NCBI RefSeq assembly: GCF_035594125.1
Contig: NC_087151.1
Location: 17,631,001 to 17,695,000 of the forward strand
Origin: Scylla paramamosain
Lineage: Eukaryota > Arthropoda > Malacostraca > Decapoda > Portunidae
DNA: 64,000 bases
Direction of reading: 5' to 3'
The first letter of the stretch is position 1; each line of letters opens with the position of its first letter. The position numbers and the translations under genes were made by a program. The notes beneath the pieces were generated by a model. It saw only the letters and a program-made list of their open reading frames with translations. It ran no database searches and was not told the DNA's origin. Below, in pieces: positions 22,647-34,109 of the stretch.

Positions 22647-25180
22647 TGTGTGTGTATTTACCTAGTTGCAACATACAGGAAAAGAGCTATGCTCATGCTG
22701 TCCCATCTCCATGTCTATTTTTATCTAACTGTCTTAAATTCATTTATCATATTTGCATCAATGACTTCTCTCTCCAAAGCATTCCAGACCTCCATGGTTG
22801 TATGTGGGAAGTTATTTTCTTAACATTTCTTTTACATTTTTTTTTTTTTTCTCTCTGTCATGCCCTCTTGAGACTTGTATCTCACATCACCAAGTCCTTC
22901 CTATCAAGATTTTACATTCCTGTCATCACTTTGTAGTGTAATCAAGTCACTTCTATCTCTCTCTCTCTCTCTCTCTTCTGTTCCAATGTTATAAGACCCA
23001 ATTTTGACAGTCCTTCATACAGTAGATCCTTCAAACTTGGAGGTAACTTTGTTCCTGTTTTTTGTATCCCTTCCAATTTTCTTTTAGACTTCTTGGCACT
23101 ATGTGACCATACCACAGTGACATACATTGGTCACAATCAATTCTTTTATTATTTCTTCATCCAGATGTTTATATGCTGTCCTTATGTTTCTCAGTAGGTT
23201 ATATGTTTCTGTTGTAATCTTGTTTGTGTGTTTCTCTGGTGATAGCTTATCAGTAATTATTACACTAAGGTCTTTTCTTCTGTTCTTTTCCTGATTCTCT
23301 CCTCCAGTGAATAAACTTCTGTCTGTCTCTTGCCACTCTTGCCAAATTTTATTACACTGCATTCATTGAATTTCATCTGCCACTTTTGGGTCCACTCCCA
23401 GATCTTCTTTAGGTCCCATTGGAGTACTATAAAATCTTTTCTATTTTTCTCATTAATTTTGTATCATCTGCAAATAAGCTAATGTAGCTGGTTATTTCTT
23501 CTGGAATATTATTAATGTACACAGCAAACATTACCAGTGCCACCACAGAACCCTGTAGAACCCCACTTAAAAATTCTTCCATGCTGACCTTTGATCCTTA
23601 ATTACTGTTTTCATCTATCTACCTTTCCAAGAAGTTCTCCATCCACTTTAGCAGTCCTTCTTGCAATCCTCCAAAAATCTTCAGCTTCCATAACAGCCTC
23701 CTATGTGGTACTTTGTCAAATCCTTTGAGGTCCAAATAAATACAGTCTGCCCAACCATCTCTCTCTCTTGCATGATGTCTATAACTCATGAATAGAAACT
23801 CAACAGACTTGTAGTACATGATCTTCCTCTTCAAAAACCAAATTGTCTGTTTGTCAACACATTGTTTTCTTCCAAATTCTTGATCCATTTGTCTTTTATA
23901 ACTCTTTTGCATATCTTAACCACTACACTTGTTAATGACACTGGGCTGTAGTTTGAGGGGTTATCCTTATTTCCTCCCTTGAAAATCTACACTATATTTT
24001 CTCTTTCACAGTCCATTTGGACCCTTCCCTCTTTTAATGAATGTATTATGACTCTGTGGACCTTTTCAGCCAACTGCTAACTACACTCCTTTAAAATCCA
24101 ATTAGATACTCCATCTGGGCCTGTTGCCTTCCTTACATCTTGATCCTCCATTATCTTCTTCACCTCTTGTACCATAACATTTGATCCGTTCAACCCTGCA
24201 TCAACCATCTCTACATCCTCTTGCTTCTGAAAACCACTCTCTCTTTTAAAAATCTTTTGGAAACAGTTATTCATCACTTCAGCCATCCTTCTTGCCTCTT
24301 CATATACCACTCCAGCAACTTGTAGTTTATTTATTCCAACTATTTATTCCAACTTCCAATTCAGATATCTGTAAAATAATTTTGTTTGATCTTTGCATTT
24401 GTCTATGATGTTCTTTTCATAATTTATTTTCTCCTCTCTGGATAATAGTACATATTTATTCCTCACTTCTATGTATTTGTTCCACTGGTCACTTCTTTTA
24501 TTTCTCATCCATCTATCCCATGGTCTTTCTCTTTCCATTCTTACCTCCTCACATCTATTAAACCAGCCATTTCCTCTAAATCTTTTTGCAGATGTCTTTG
24601 GCACATATCTCTCTATTCCTTCATTATATATCTCAAGCAAACTGTTGCACTTTTCTTCCTCTCCTTTGGCTTCATCAAATTTACTCCAGTCAATCTCCTC
24701 AAAGTATTTCTTTAATTCACTGAAATTTGTTTTACCATAGTTCCACCTGTCTTTTTTATAGTCCTCTTTCCTTCTTCCATTTCCTCTTCTATACCAAACT
24801 CAAGTTTGTGTGACATGTGGTCACTCTTCCCTATTGGGGTCCTGAAGTTGAGGTCTTCAATAATTTCTGGTTCTTTTGTGAACAATAAATCCAATCTTGA
24901 GGGTTCTTCATTTATTCTGAATGTGGTATTTTCTTTCACCCACTGTGTTAAAACATTATCCATTACTATTTTCAGCAACCTGATTCCCCATGATAATTTG
25001 TTTCCTTGTGTTTACCAGTCCTCCCAACACACCTCCTCACAGTTGAAATTCCTCATGAGAATTAAATTTTCACTCTTTGCAATCAAGCTTTCCACATGTT
25101 CACTTGTATCCGTTAACATTTTTCTGTAATCCTCATTACTACATGATTTTGTTTTTTGGTGGAATGTATACCACTGCATA
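22647..25180 (-). mobile_element. CR1/Rex1-type LINE copy B, 5'-truncated and decayed
   Basis: This minus-strand copy starts in the C-terminal half of the endonuclease (NLILMRNFNCEEVCWEDW near 25020-25070, LDLLFTKEPE near 24890) and continues through the linker (KTSAKRFRGNGWFNRCEEV). RT follows: DQDVRKATGPDGVSNWI at about 24110, ERDGWADCIYLDLKG at about 23730, VPHRRLLWKL. It ends at the family 3' terminus at 22647-22720. The catalytic FADD region is too decayed to read. Frames are broken repeatedly. Confidence 0.85.
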
Positions 25181-25398
25181 GGGAAGGGGGAGGGGGGGAT
25201 TAAAGGCTGTGGCACTCCTGACCCACTCACTGCTGCTTTTATCAGATTTTCGCCTTTAACGTAAGGGGTTTCACTTCAATTAGTCTGGTATAATGGGTTT
25301 ACTGTATATAAAAATTAAGGAAATATTTATAGAAACTATAAATTAATAATAAATGGCAGCTTTTGCTTTGTCTTTTTATTGTCTGTATTTCTACCTTC

Positions 25399-25566
25399 CT
25401 ATGATTTGAATTCCTTCAAGAGGGATGTTTCAAGACACTTATTCATCAATTTTTTTACCACTGCTTTGACCCTTTTATGGGACTAGCATTTCAGTGGGCA
25501 TATTTTTTTATTGGATTTTTGTTGCCCTTGGCCAGTGTCCTTCCTACATAAAAAAAAAATAAAAAA
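25399..25566 (+). mobile_element. Jockey-like LINE, dead-on-arrival 3' fragment with poly(A)
   Basis: Only the last 150 bp or so of the jockey-like family is present on the plus strand (ATTCCTTCAAGAGGGATGTT, then GGCCAGTGTCCTTCCTACAT) followed by an A-rich tail at 25551-25566. This matches the 3' termini of J2, J7 and J8 in inverse orientation and defines the family's 3' end. Confidence 0.88.
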
Positions 25567-25834
25567 TTGAATTCAATCAACTTTGATCAAGAACCAAATT
25601 ATGGTACAGCAATCTAAGCAATTATGAGTTCAAAATTTTGTTTGAAAACCAATTTGTCCAAAAGGGGAGGTGTTCAGTAACCAAGGTTCCACTGTGTTAA
25701 TATTTGTGAGGAAAGATATCTGAATAGGAGGAGTGAAAGAAGTTTTACTGTGGCGAGAAACTATATGGATAATGGACAAGTTATAAATGGTATATTTTTT
25801 TCTTGGTGTCTCAACTTAAACTTTGCATTCAAAC

Positions 25835-25876
<42 letters not shown>

Positions 25877-26105
25877 GGGGGGAGGTGGGATGGCTGCAGC
25901 AATTGGGGGAATACAGTTTGAGTGAAGATTAGCAGTAGATCACCACCCCACATACACCTTCCTGATCACCAAAAATTAATCCAAACTAAAACCATGCTGC
26001 CAGCTTTCCACCTGCCAATCTCAGGAAAGGATATGCCCTGCCCCCACCCTCCTGTTGGGAAAAAGCTAGCACTTCGCTATGGCAGGAAATAAATAGAGCA
26101 GGCAG
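25567..26105. other. No recognisable gene; short (GA)n tract
   Basis: About 540 bp with no recognisable domain. It contains a (GA)n microsatellite at about 25838-25872 followed by a G-rich patch. Confidence 0.5.
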
Positions 26106-26424
26106 ATACAGTTAGGTATGTGTGGTAGATTTTAATTTTAGGAATATTGACTGGGACCTGATGGTGGATAACACTGAAGCAGAATAATTTCTTAATATAA
26201 TTCAGGATATTTTTTTTTAAACAGGTAATCTTAGAACCCGCAATAGGGAATAATATTCTTGATTTAATTCTGACCAGGGAGGAAGCAGGTACACAGGTAG
26301 AGGTTAGAGAACAGCTAGGTAACAGTGACCATTATAAAATTAGGTACAAATTAAAATGGGAGGAAGCTTCTAGAAACAGAAATGCTAGTTAGATACCTGA
26401 CTTTAGGAGAACAGATTTTGAGGC

Positions 26425-26690
26425 AATGGATGGAGGGGAAGGTGAGATCCAGGACAGAGATGAGGGAGATAAGGCAATGTCAGGGAGGTGAAGTGAGGTG
26501 TGAGGGTGGAGGGCAGGTGAGAAGTGGCCTGATGAGTAGGGTGGGTGAGAGAAGGTGAGATATACTGAGGTGTGAGTTTGGGGTTGGCTGTTCAGGTTGT
26601 GCTGAGATGGGTGAGGTAAAGTTGAAGAGGGTGGAAGATGGAGTGGAGATGATGGAGGGGCTGAGATGGGGAGATTAGGGGAAGTAAATG
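26425..26690 (+). repeat. Purine-rich low-complexity block inside a LINE
   Basis: About 265 bp of G/A-rich sequence with repeated GGTGAG, GATGGAG and GGGTGG words separates two parts of the LINE at 26106-27870. The Ser/Pro-rich frame on the opposite strand is its translation. Confidence 0.6.
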
Positions 26691-26740
26691 TTGATGAGTT
26701 GTATAAATATTTTGTTGACAGATTATGTACATACAGGCTA

Positions 26741-27130
26741 GGAGTACGTTCCAAAGAGGGTTACGTAAGCTTATACATAACCCCCCTCCTTTTTTTGGGG
26801 AAGTTGATCAGCTGAAGCTAACAAAAGTGGCCGCCCACAGCCATCTTAGTAGAAGAGCTTGCTGACGACCCTGTACTTAACATTATGGACATTATTCATA
26901 GAAGAAATGAAGTCTTAAAGAGACAAGTGGAGGAGAGAGAGAAGAGAGGTCATAAAGTCCTGTGAGAGTCAGGGATATGTTCGTTTATCAACAGTATTCC
27001 CTGTGCGGGGGGGAAATGTACTACCTCTCTGGCCCTTGAGCTGCCGTTAGCTCACAGTGATGTCATCACGCCCAAAAATACATTCTGTAACATTACGTAA
27101 CGTTATGTAAATCTATTTGGAACACACCCC
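26741..27130. mobile_element. Possible non-autonomous DNA transposon insertion
   Basis: The ends are loosely inverted: GTTCCAAAGAGGGTTACGTA at 26748 against a right end whose reverse complement reads GTTCCAAATAGATTTACATA. The host LINE reading resumes after it. Part of the left end may belong to the LINE coding sequence, so the limits and class are uncertain. No target duplication is clear. Confidence 0.4.
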
Positions 27131-27870
27131 AATTAGCAAACATTCTTTATAGAACAATAAAATCTCAGGAGAATGACCCTAAGTGGATGACTTGTAGGTT
27201 AAAAGACTACATATGGTGGAAGAGAAGTATATGTAAGAGATTAAAGGCAGGGGAAAAGGATTTAAGGCCTCAGTATATTGAATTTGCTAGAACAATCAGG
27301 AAGTTAACGAAGAATGCTGAAAACAGTTACAAATTAAAGGTAGCTAGCCAGGCAAAGACTTACCCCAAGGGATTCTATCAAGTATATAGGAAGAAGAATA
27401 GAGAAATAATAGGTCCACTAAAGACAGCTGATGGGGAATTAGTTCTGGGGAAGAGATAAGTAAAATTCTGAATAAGTATTTTTTACAGTTTTCACTCAGG
27501 AAAACATTCGGGAAATGTCAGATAGTGAACAAATTTTTAGAGTAGAAGAGAATGAGAAGCTGTTAGATATTTCCATAACTAAGGAGATATTGGAACAGGA
27601 GAAAGATGGGCTGAAAAAATTCAAGCCACCAGGACCTTTCAAAATATATCTCAGAGTACTTAAGAAATACAAAGAGGTTATTAGTGAACTGATAATTACC
27701 ATCTTTAGGAAATCACTAGAGTCAGGAGAGGTACCAATAATGTGGAGGCAGGCGAATGTTGTACCATCTTTGAAAAAGGAAATAAAACGTTAACATCTAA
27801 TCATAGACTTTTCAGCTTAACTTCAATTGTAAGTAAAATAATTGAGTCAGTAATTGTGAGGAGTCATTTC

Positions 27871-28442
27871 ACATTAAAAAGAACTTGAAAGAAGGGAAAA
27901 TGCTGCATTTTCTGATGATATTTCGCATTGTTTTGACTGATAGGTAATGTTATCTGACTGTTTCATGGTTGTGACTTTAATCCTGGAGCAGTGTTGTTTT
28001 TTAATTTATTGGTACTTTCTTACATCATCTCAACATAATTATGTGCAGGTGAGGAAATATATATTTTGCAATATTATAGTTGACATGAAGCCAAAACAAG
28101 GAGAAAATTAAAGTTGGCTCAGAACTCACACATGCGAACTCTAAACACAACCACAGTCCACCACCACACCTCGCAAGTCTTTCCTCTGCTCTGTCTGCTG
28201 CTACCCTACTGCTACTCTTCTCGAGAAAATGGACCAAGAACCTTAATGGACAAGTCTATTAATACTTCTTGCTGTATTTTATGGAATAACTACCTAGATG
28301 ACAGTTTTTCCTAAGAGCAATGGTGCCTGTATTCTGGCAGTGGGGCTGTGATTCGTTTTCAGCACAAAAACGCTTACAACTCAATTACTACTGAAAACAT
28401 CTACACACACACACTGCAGCAGGGAGATCATGTGTTACAAAC
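27871..28442. other. No recognisable feature
   Basis: About 570 bp between two LINE fragments. I see no domain, tRNA or repeat structure that I can name. Confidence 0.45.
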
Positions 28443-29641
28443 TAGCTGAGTTTTTATTCTAGAGTGGTGGATATAATGCAAGAAAGAGATGGATGGGGAG
28501 ACTGTGTTTATTTAGACCTGAAGAAGGCCTTTGATAAAGTGCCACACAGGAAATTGTTGTGGAAGTTGAAGCATAATGGTGGGCTAAGGGGGGGGGGGCC
28601 TACTGAGATGGATGGAAAATTTCTTGACAAAGAGAGAAATGAGAACAGTGGTGAAAGATCAAAAATCATCATGGAGGAAAGTCATAAGTGGAATACCCCA
28701 AGGCTCAGTACTTGCACCAATCATGTTTGCAGTTTATATAAATGATATGATGGAGAGTGTGAACAGCTACATGAGCCTTTTTTTGCGGATGATGCAAAGT
28801 TGCTGAAGAAAGTTGAGAGTGCAGAGGACTGTGGAACATTACAAGAAGACCTGAACAAGATATCAGAGTGGAGTTATAGATGGGAAATGGAATTTAATTT
28901 AAAGAAGTGTAAAGTAATAGAATTTGGAAAGAGTACAAGAAGAGTAAAAGGAAATTATGTGTTGAATGGTGTAAGGTTGAGTGGAGCAGAAGAGGAAAAG
29001 GATCTCAGTGTTACAGTGACTGGGAACCTGACCTCGGAGAGACACATTAGCAAAATTACAGGAGAAACCTATAACTTGTTGAGAAGAATAAGGCAGGCCT
29101 TTGCATATATAGATGAAGAGATGGTCAGGAAGATGATCGTGTCGCTGATAAGACCTAGATTAGAATATGCAGCAGTAGTGTGGTCACTATACAAGAAAAA
29201 GGATATAAGGAAGTTGGAGAGAGTTCAGAGAGCAGCTACAAAGATGGTACCAAGTATCAGGGACTTGTCATATGAAGAGAGACTGGAAAGGATACATCTA
29301 CCAACGTTGGAAAAGAGGAGAGAAAAGGGAGACTTGATTGCAATATATAAAGCATATGAGGGAGTAGAGGAGGTGGACCAGAGCAACTTAATGGTCTGGG
29401 ATACACAGGACACTAGAGGACATGGAAAGAGGCTGAAGAGGAGTGCTTGTAGAAGAGACATCAAAAAGTATAGTTCCCCATATAGAAGTATTAATGTATG
29501 GAACAGTCTGGATGAGTAGATAGTAAATGCAGAAAGTATACATGGATTCAAGGCTAAGTTGAATATTAAAAGATATGGAGATGGGACAGCATGAGCATAG
29601 CTCTTTTCCCATAAAGCACAACTAGGTAAACAACTAGGTAA

Positions 29642-29650
<9 letters not shown>
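28443..29650 (+). mobile_element. CR1/Rex1-type LINE copy D, 5'-truncated
   Basis: The copy begins inside RT (SFYSRVVDIMQERDGW) and runs to the 3' terminus AACTAGGTAAATACACAC at 29626-29650. RT landmarks are YLDLKKAFDKVPHRKLLWKL (28505), SGIPQGSVLAPIMFAVYIND (28690) and the FADD box at 28778-28800. An extra T in the T run just before FADD breaks the frame, and the ten-G run near 28590 breaks it earlier. Downstream, a 239-codon frame (28800-29519) is intact (WSYRWEMEFNLKKCKVIEFG, LEYAAVVWSLYKKKDIRKL). Confidence 0.9.
28800..29519 (+). pseudogene. C-terminal part of CR1-type reverse transcriptase (copy D)
   Basis: This uninterrupted 239-codon remnant holds the RT thumb and C-terminal region that follows the catalytic FADD box. 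It includes NGVRLSGAEEEKDLSV, SLIRPRLEYAAVVWS, YEERLERIHLPTLEKRRE and RGHGKRLKRSACRRDIKKY. It shows how the equivalent regions of copies A, B, E, F and G should read. It is part of a truncated ORF2 and is not a host gene. The frame ends at TAG 29517-29519, and family sequence continues beyond it. Confidence 0.9.
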
Positions 29651-29679
<29 letters not shown>

Positions 29680-29694
29680 ACACACACACACACA
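29644..29694. repeat. (CA)n microsatellite fused to a LINE 3' end
   Basis: The run continues directly from the CR1-type 3' terminus GGTAAATACACAC. Confidence 0.97.
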
Positions 29695-30334
<640 letters not shown>

Positions 30335-30522
30335 GTGTGGTTGATGTTGATGATAAGAATAGCAACATAAGGAGGAGGCCACCCATGATGCTGAAGAGAG
30401 CTATATCAGTGCGGGAACGCTGGGAGGAGTGAGTGGATATGACTTTGTTCCAACAGGCTTCATCAAATTAATATTGAATTCTATATCCTTGATTGAATAG
30501 TATATTTTAGGTCTTAGAATTC

Positions 30523-30612
<90 letters not shown>

Positions 30613-33600
30613 TTGCTGAGTATTTTTTCTTTTGCCAGGATTGGAGTGACTGCAAACACCCACAAGTATAAGAGTGAGTTGCTGCAGAAGGTTGCAGAAA
30701 ATGAATATGAAACATGTGAACAGCTGCTGCAGAGTGGACATGACAAAGTCACTACAAAGGATGAGGAAACGCATGAAACTGGCCTCCACATAGCTGCCAA
30801 AAATGGTTTTGTAACCCTAATGCAATTGTTTCTAAGTTGTGGTGCAGATTGCAATGCCCAGGACAGTTCTGGTAAGTCTCCATTGCACCTGGCAGCCACT
30901 AAGGACTACTTTTCTTGCTGCCAGGTACTGTTGGTTCGTCCAGAGCTAGAAGTGAACATAATGAATAGGACAGGAGACACACCACTCCACCATGCAGCAC
31001 GTGAGGGCCGTGCACACGTGTGCCTCACCATTCTAGACCATCCAAAGGTTATGATAGATGTTCAAAACAAGAGGGGCATGACACCTCTCCACCTTGCAGC
31101 TCAGGAGGATCACAGGGCAGTGATAAGTCTACTGTTAAACAAAGGAGCCAATTGGAAGCAGCAAGATAAATATTCTTATATGCCAATCCATTATGCTGCC
31201 TTAAAAGGCTTTCCTGAGTCTTGTGAAGCAATTTTATCTTTTTGTAACAAAAATGAAAGAGAATCTCAGCTAAAGGCAGGCTTGAGAGACCAGAAAACTC
31301 CTCTGATGTTAGCTGCTAAAGGTGGACACCATAAATGTTGTGTTAAATTGGTTAACTCCAATATCAATGCTCAGGACAGAGAGGGCAACACTGCTCTCTT
31401 TTATGCTGCTGCTGGAGGATTTGAGAACACTGTAGCTGAACTTTTAAAATGTGGAGCAGATCCTAATATTGCTAATAAAAAAGGTAATTCTCCTATACTT
31501 GAAGCTGCAGGGAAAAGAAGAGTGAATTGTTTGCAAAGACTCATCGAAAAAAATGCCAGTGTGGCCATAATCAACAAGCAAGGGAAGACAGTTCTCCATC
31601 AGGCAGCACAGAAAAATGCTCAGGAATGTCTCCTTCTCCTCCTTGATATTCCAGAAGCAAGGAAGCACTTAGACAGTAAAGATACAGAGGACTGCACTCC
31701 ACTACATACTGCCATCAAACAAGAAGCTGTGGAATGTGCCAACTACCTACTGGAACAGGGAGCTTCTCCAACAAAAGTGTGTAAGGGAGGAATGACTCCT
31801 CTCCATTTGGCAGCTGACAAGGGATACACAAGTGTTTGTGAAAAGCTTCTGGCAAATTCTTTAGTTCATGTAAGCCAAGAAAACTGTAAAAAAGCAACAC
31901 CCCTCCACCTGGCAGCTATGCATGGTTCAGTAGATGTATGTCAAATGCTTCTACGCAAAGGAGCAAGAGTTACAGCAGTAGATGAAAATGGCCGTTCAGC
32001 TCTACATATTGCCTCAATCAAGGGACATGACAGTGTAATTCGGTTCTTAGCAAAGAAGGGTGTGCCACAGAGAGCAAAAGATGACACAGGCAACACAGGT
32101 CTTCATTTAGCTGCCTCTGGAGGCTGGCTGGAGAGTTGTCAAGTCCTGGTAAACAGTGCCAAGGCCTTGGTGTCGGATGCAGACCACAATGGCAATTTAC
32201 CTCTAGACACAGCTTTTGAGAAAAAACATGATGAAGTGTTCAAGTTCCTTCTCATGCAACTACCTCTCAAGAAGGATGATGAGCGGGCATTTCGTCTTCA
32301 TCAGTACATGCACAGTGCATTGAAAGAAAAAAGATTGTAGGTATATCAGTCATACTGCTGCCTTTTAAATGCTTTTAACACATCACTGTGTATATTATTT
32401 ATTTCATCTTAACTCTTAATCAACCAAACCTTAAGTCTTTCAAAATAGCTTGCTTTTCTGCTTTTGCTGGATATTGATAATAAAAGTAAAACTGCTGCCA
32501 CTTGTACATTTCCAAGATAACAAATTTTCTAATTTTATGAGTTGTTGTATAGCTGCAATTATACAGCATGTTTGCTAGAAAAGATAAGATTTATCAGCCA
32601 GAAGTTAAAAATAATCCTGTAACTGCATCACATAATTTCACAAACCAAAAATAAGAAGGCAGCTAATAGTTTCACTGGTACTGCTCTAAATGCATTGTCA
32701 GGGAATTTCGTGAAATGTTTTCCTGCTGCCTGAGACATATTAAGGGTATTTGATATAGTCTGACACAAAGCTTTGATCTCTAAACTATCCATCTACTGCT
32801 TCTATCCTTCTCTTTGTATCTTTGTTTCATGTTTCCTTTTTTATCCTGTCACCCACTCTCATTCTGTTATTTCTCAGTGATCTAAGCCAAACTCCTTGTC
32901 CTTTTCACTCCTACGCTGATGATACCACTCCGGACTTTTTCTTATCTTTTCTTACATATCCAACTTTTCAGGAATTAAACCACTCATGCATGGAAGCCAC
33001 AGAACATCTGACTTACAATCTTTCATAAATTTCTGATTGTGGCAGAGCAAACTTAAGTGTTATTCAGTTCCTCAATAATATAATTTCTCCATCTATTAAG
33101 TCAGCACAATCTTCCATATAATTATCACCTCTTCTTCATTGACACTCAACTGTCTTCCTTTTGTACACTAAACATCTTTGGTCTGTCTTATCTTATATAA
33201 TAAAAAACACTGTCTGTCTGTCTACCTGTCTATATGTCTGGGTGTATCTGCTTATCATGGAAAACCAATGAACTGATTGTGATGAAATTTGGTAAGGGGT
33301 TTCTCCTGATCCAGAGAGTGACAGAGGCTGTCTTAACTATTTCCAACCCAAAACTGTTAGGTTATTCAGGCAAACCTGTCACTGTAATCTTATTCTTGAT
33401 GGTGGTACCAGGTATACCATAGTCCATTTTTGATGGTGGTGTCATGCGATCATTGTTAGCTTGGATTTTTGACGGTGGGGAGAAGTATAAATGGAACATT
33501 CATTGTCAGCTTGGAGTTAAATCCCATCAACCTGTTGATTCCTTCAGTATGTGGTCGAATTTTCTGTGATACAGAGGTCTCCAACGAATTCATATTTCCG

Positions 33601-34062
33601 GTAGTTTCGTCAATTCACCAATGTTATGAGTTGTGAACAGAAGTTAACATAATATACATTTAACTTCAAGAGAGAGTAATAGCTTTGCTGAACAAAAGAC
33701 TGATTTAGGGTGATAAACATTGCTTTGGAGAGCCAAATTTTACCTGTCAATGCCAGGTAATTCTGCTACTTTACTAATAATCTAAACTGGAAACCACATC
33801 TCATGTCTCTTGCTAAAAACAGGTACTATGAAGTTAGATGTTCTGAATGATCTGTGTCAGTTTTTCTCATCCCCCAAGCTGCTAATGTTTTACAGGGGGC
33901 TTGTCTGGCCATGTATGGAGTATGCTCTGCATATATGAGGGTTCCACTCATACTGCTTTTTTGAATGAGGTGGAATCAAAAGTATTTTGTCTCATCAACT
34001 CCTCTTTCCTAGCTGACTGTCTTCAACCTCTCTCTCTTCCAGTTCCATCACTAATCTGGCAC

Positions 34063-34109
<47 letters not shown>

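Larger units (their letters stand above)
26106..27870 (+). mobile_element. Second CR1/L2-type LINE family, internal fragment with insertions
   Basis: The plus strand encodes the endonuclease C-terminus (VDFNFRNIDWDLM, NNILDLILTREEA, LGNSDHYKIRYKL at 26106-26370). After an interruption come the linker and RT N-terminal half (NDPKWMTCRLKDYIWWKRS, KKFKPPGPFKIYLRVLKK, SGEVPIMWRQANVVPSLKK, ending near 27870). This is not the family of copies A-G. Its wording is closer to the fragment at 38724-39376. Two foreign stretches interrupt it: a purine-rich block at 26425-26690 and an insertion at about 26741-27130. Both ends are truncated. Confidence 0.75.

Noticed and set aside
26389..26754. 121-codon Ser/Pro/His-rich frame on the minus strand
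   Set aside because: It is the complement of a purine-rich low-complexity block inside a LINE, with no domain.
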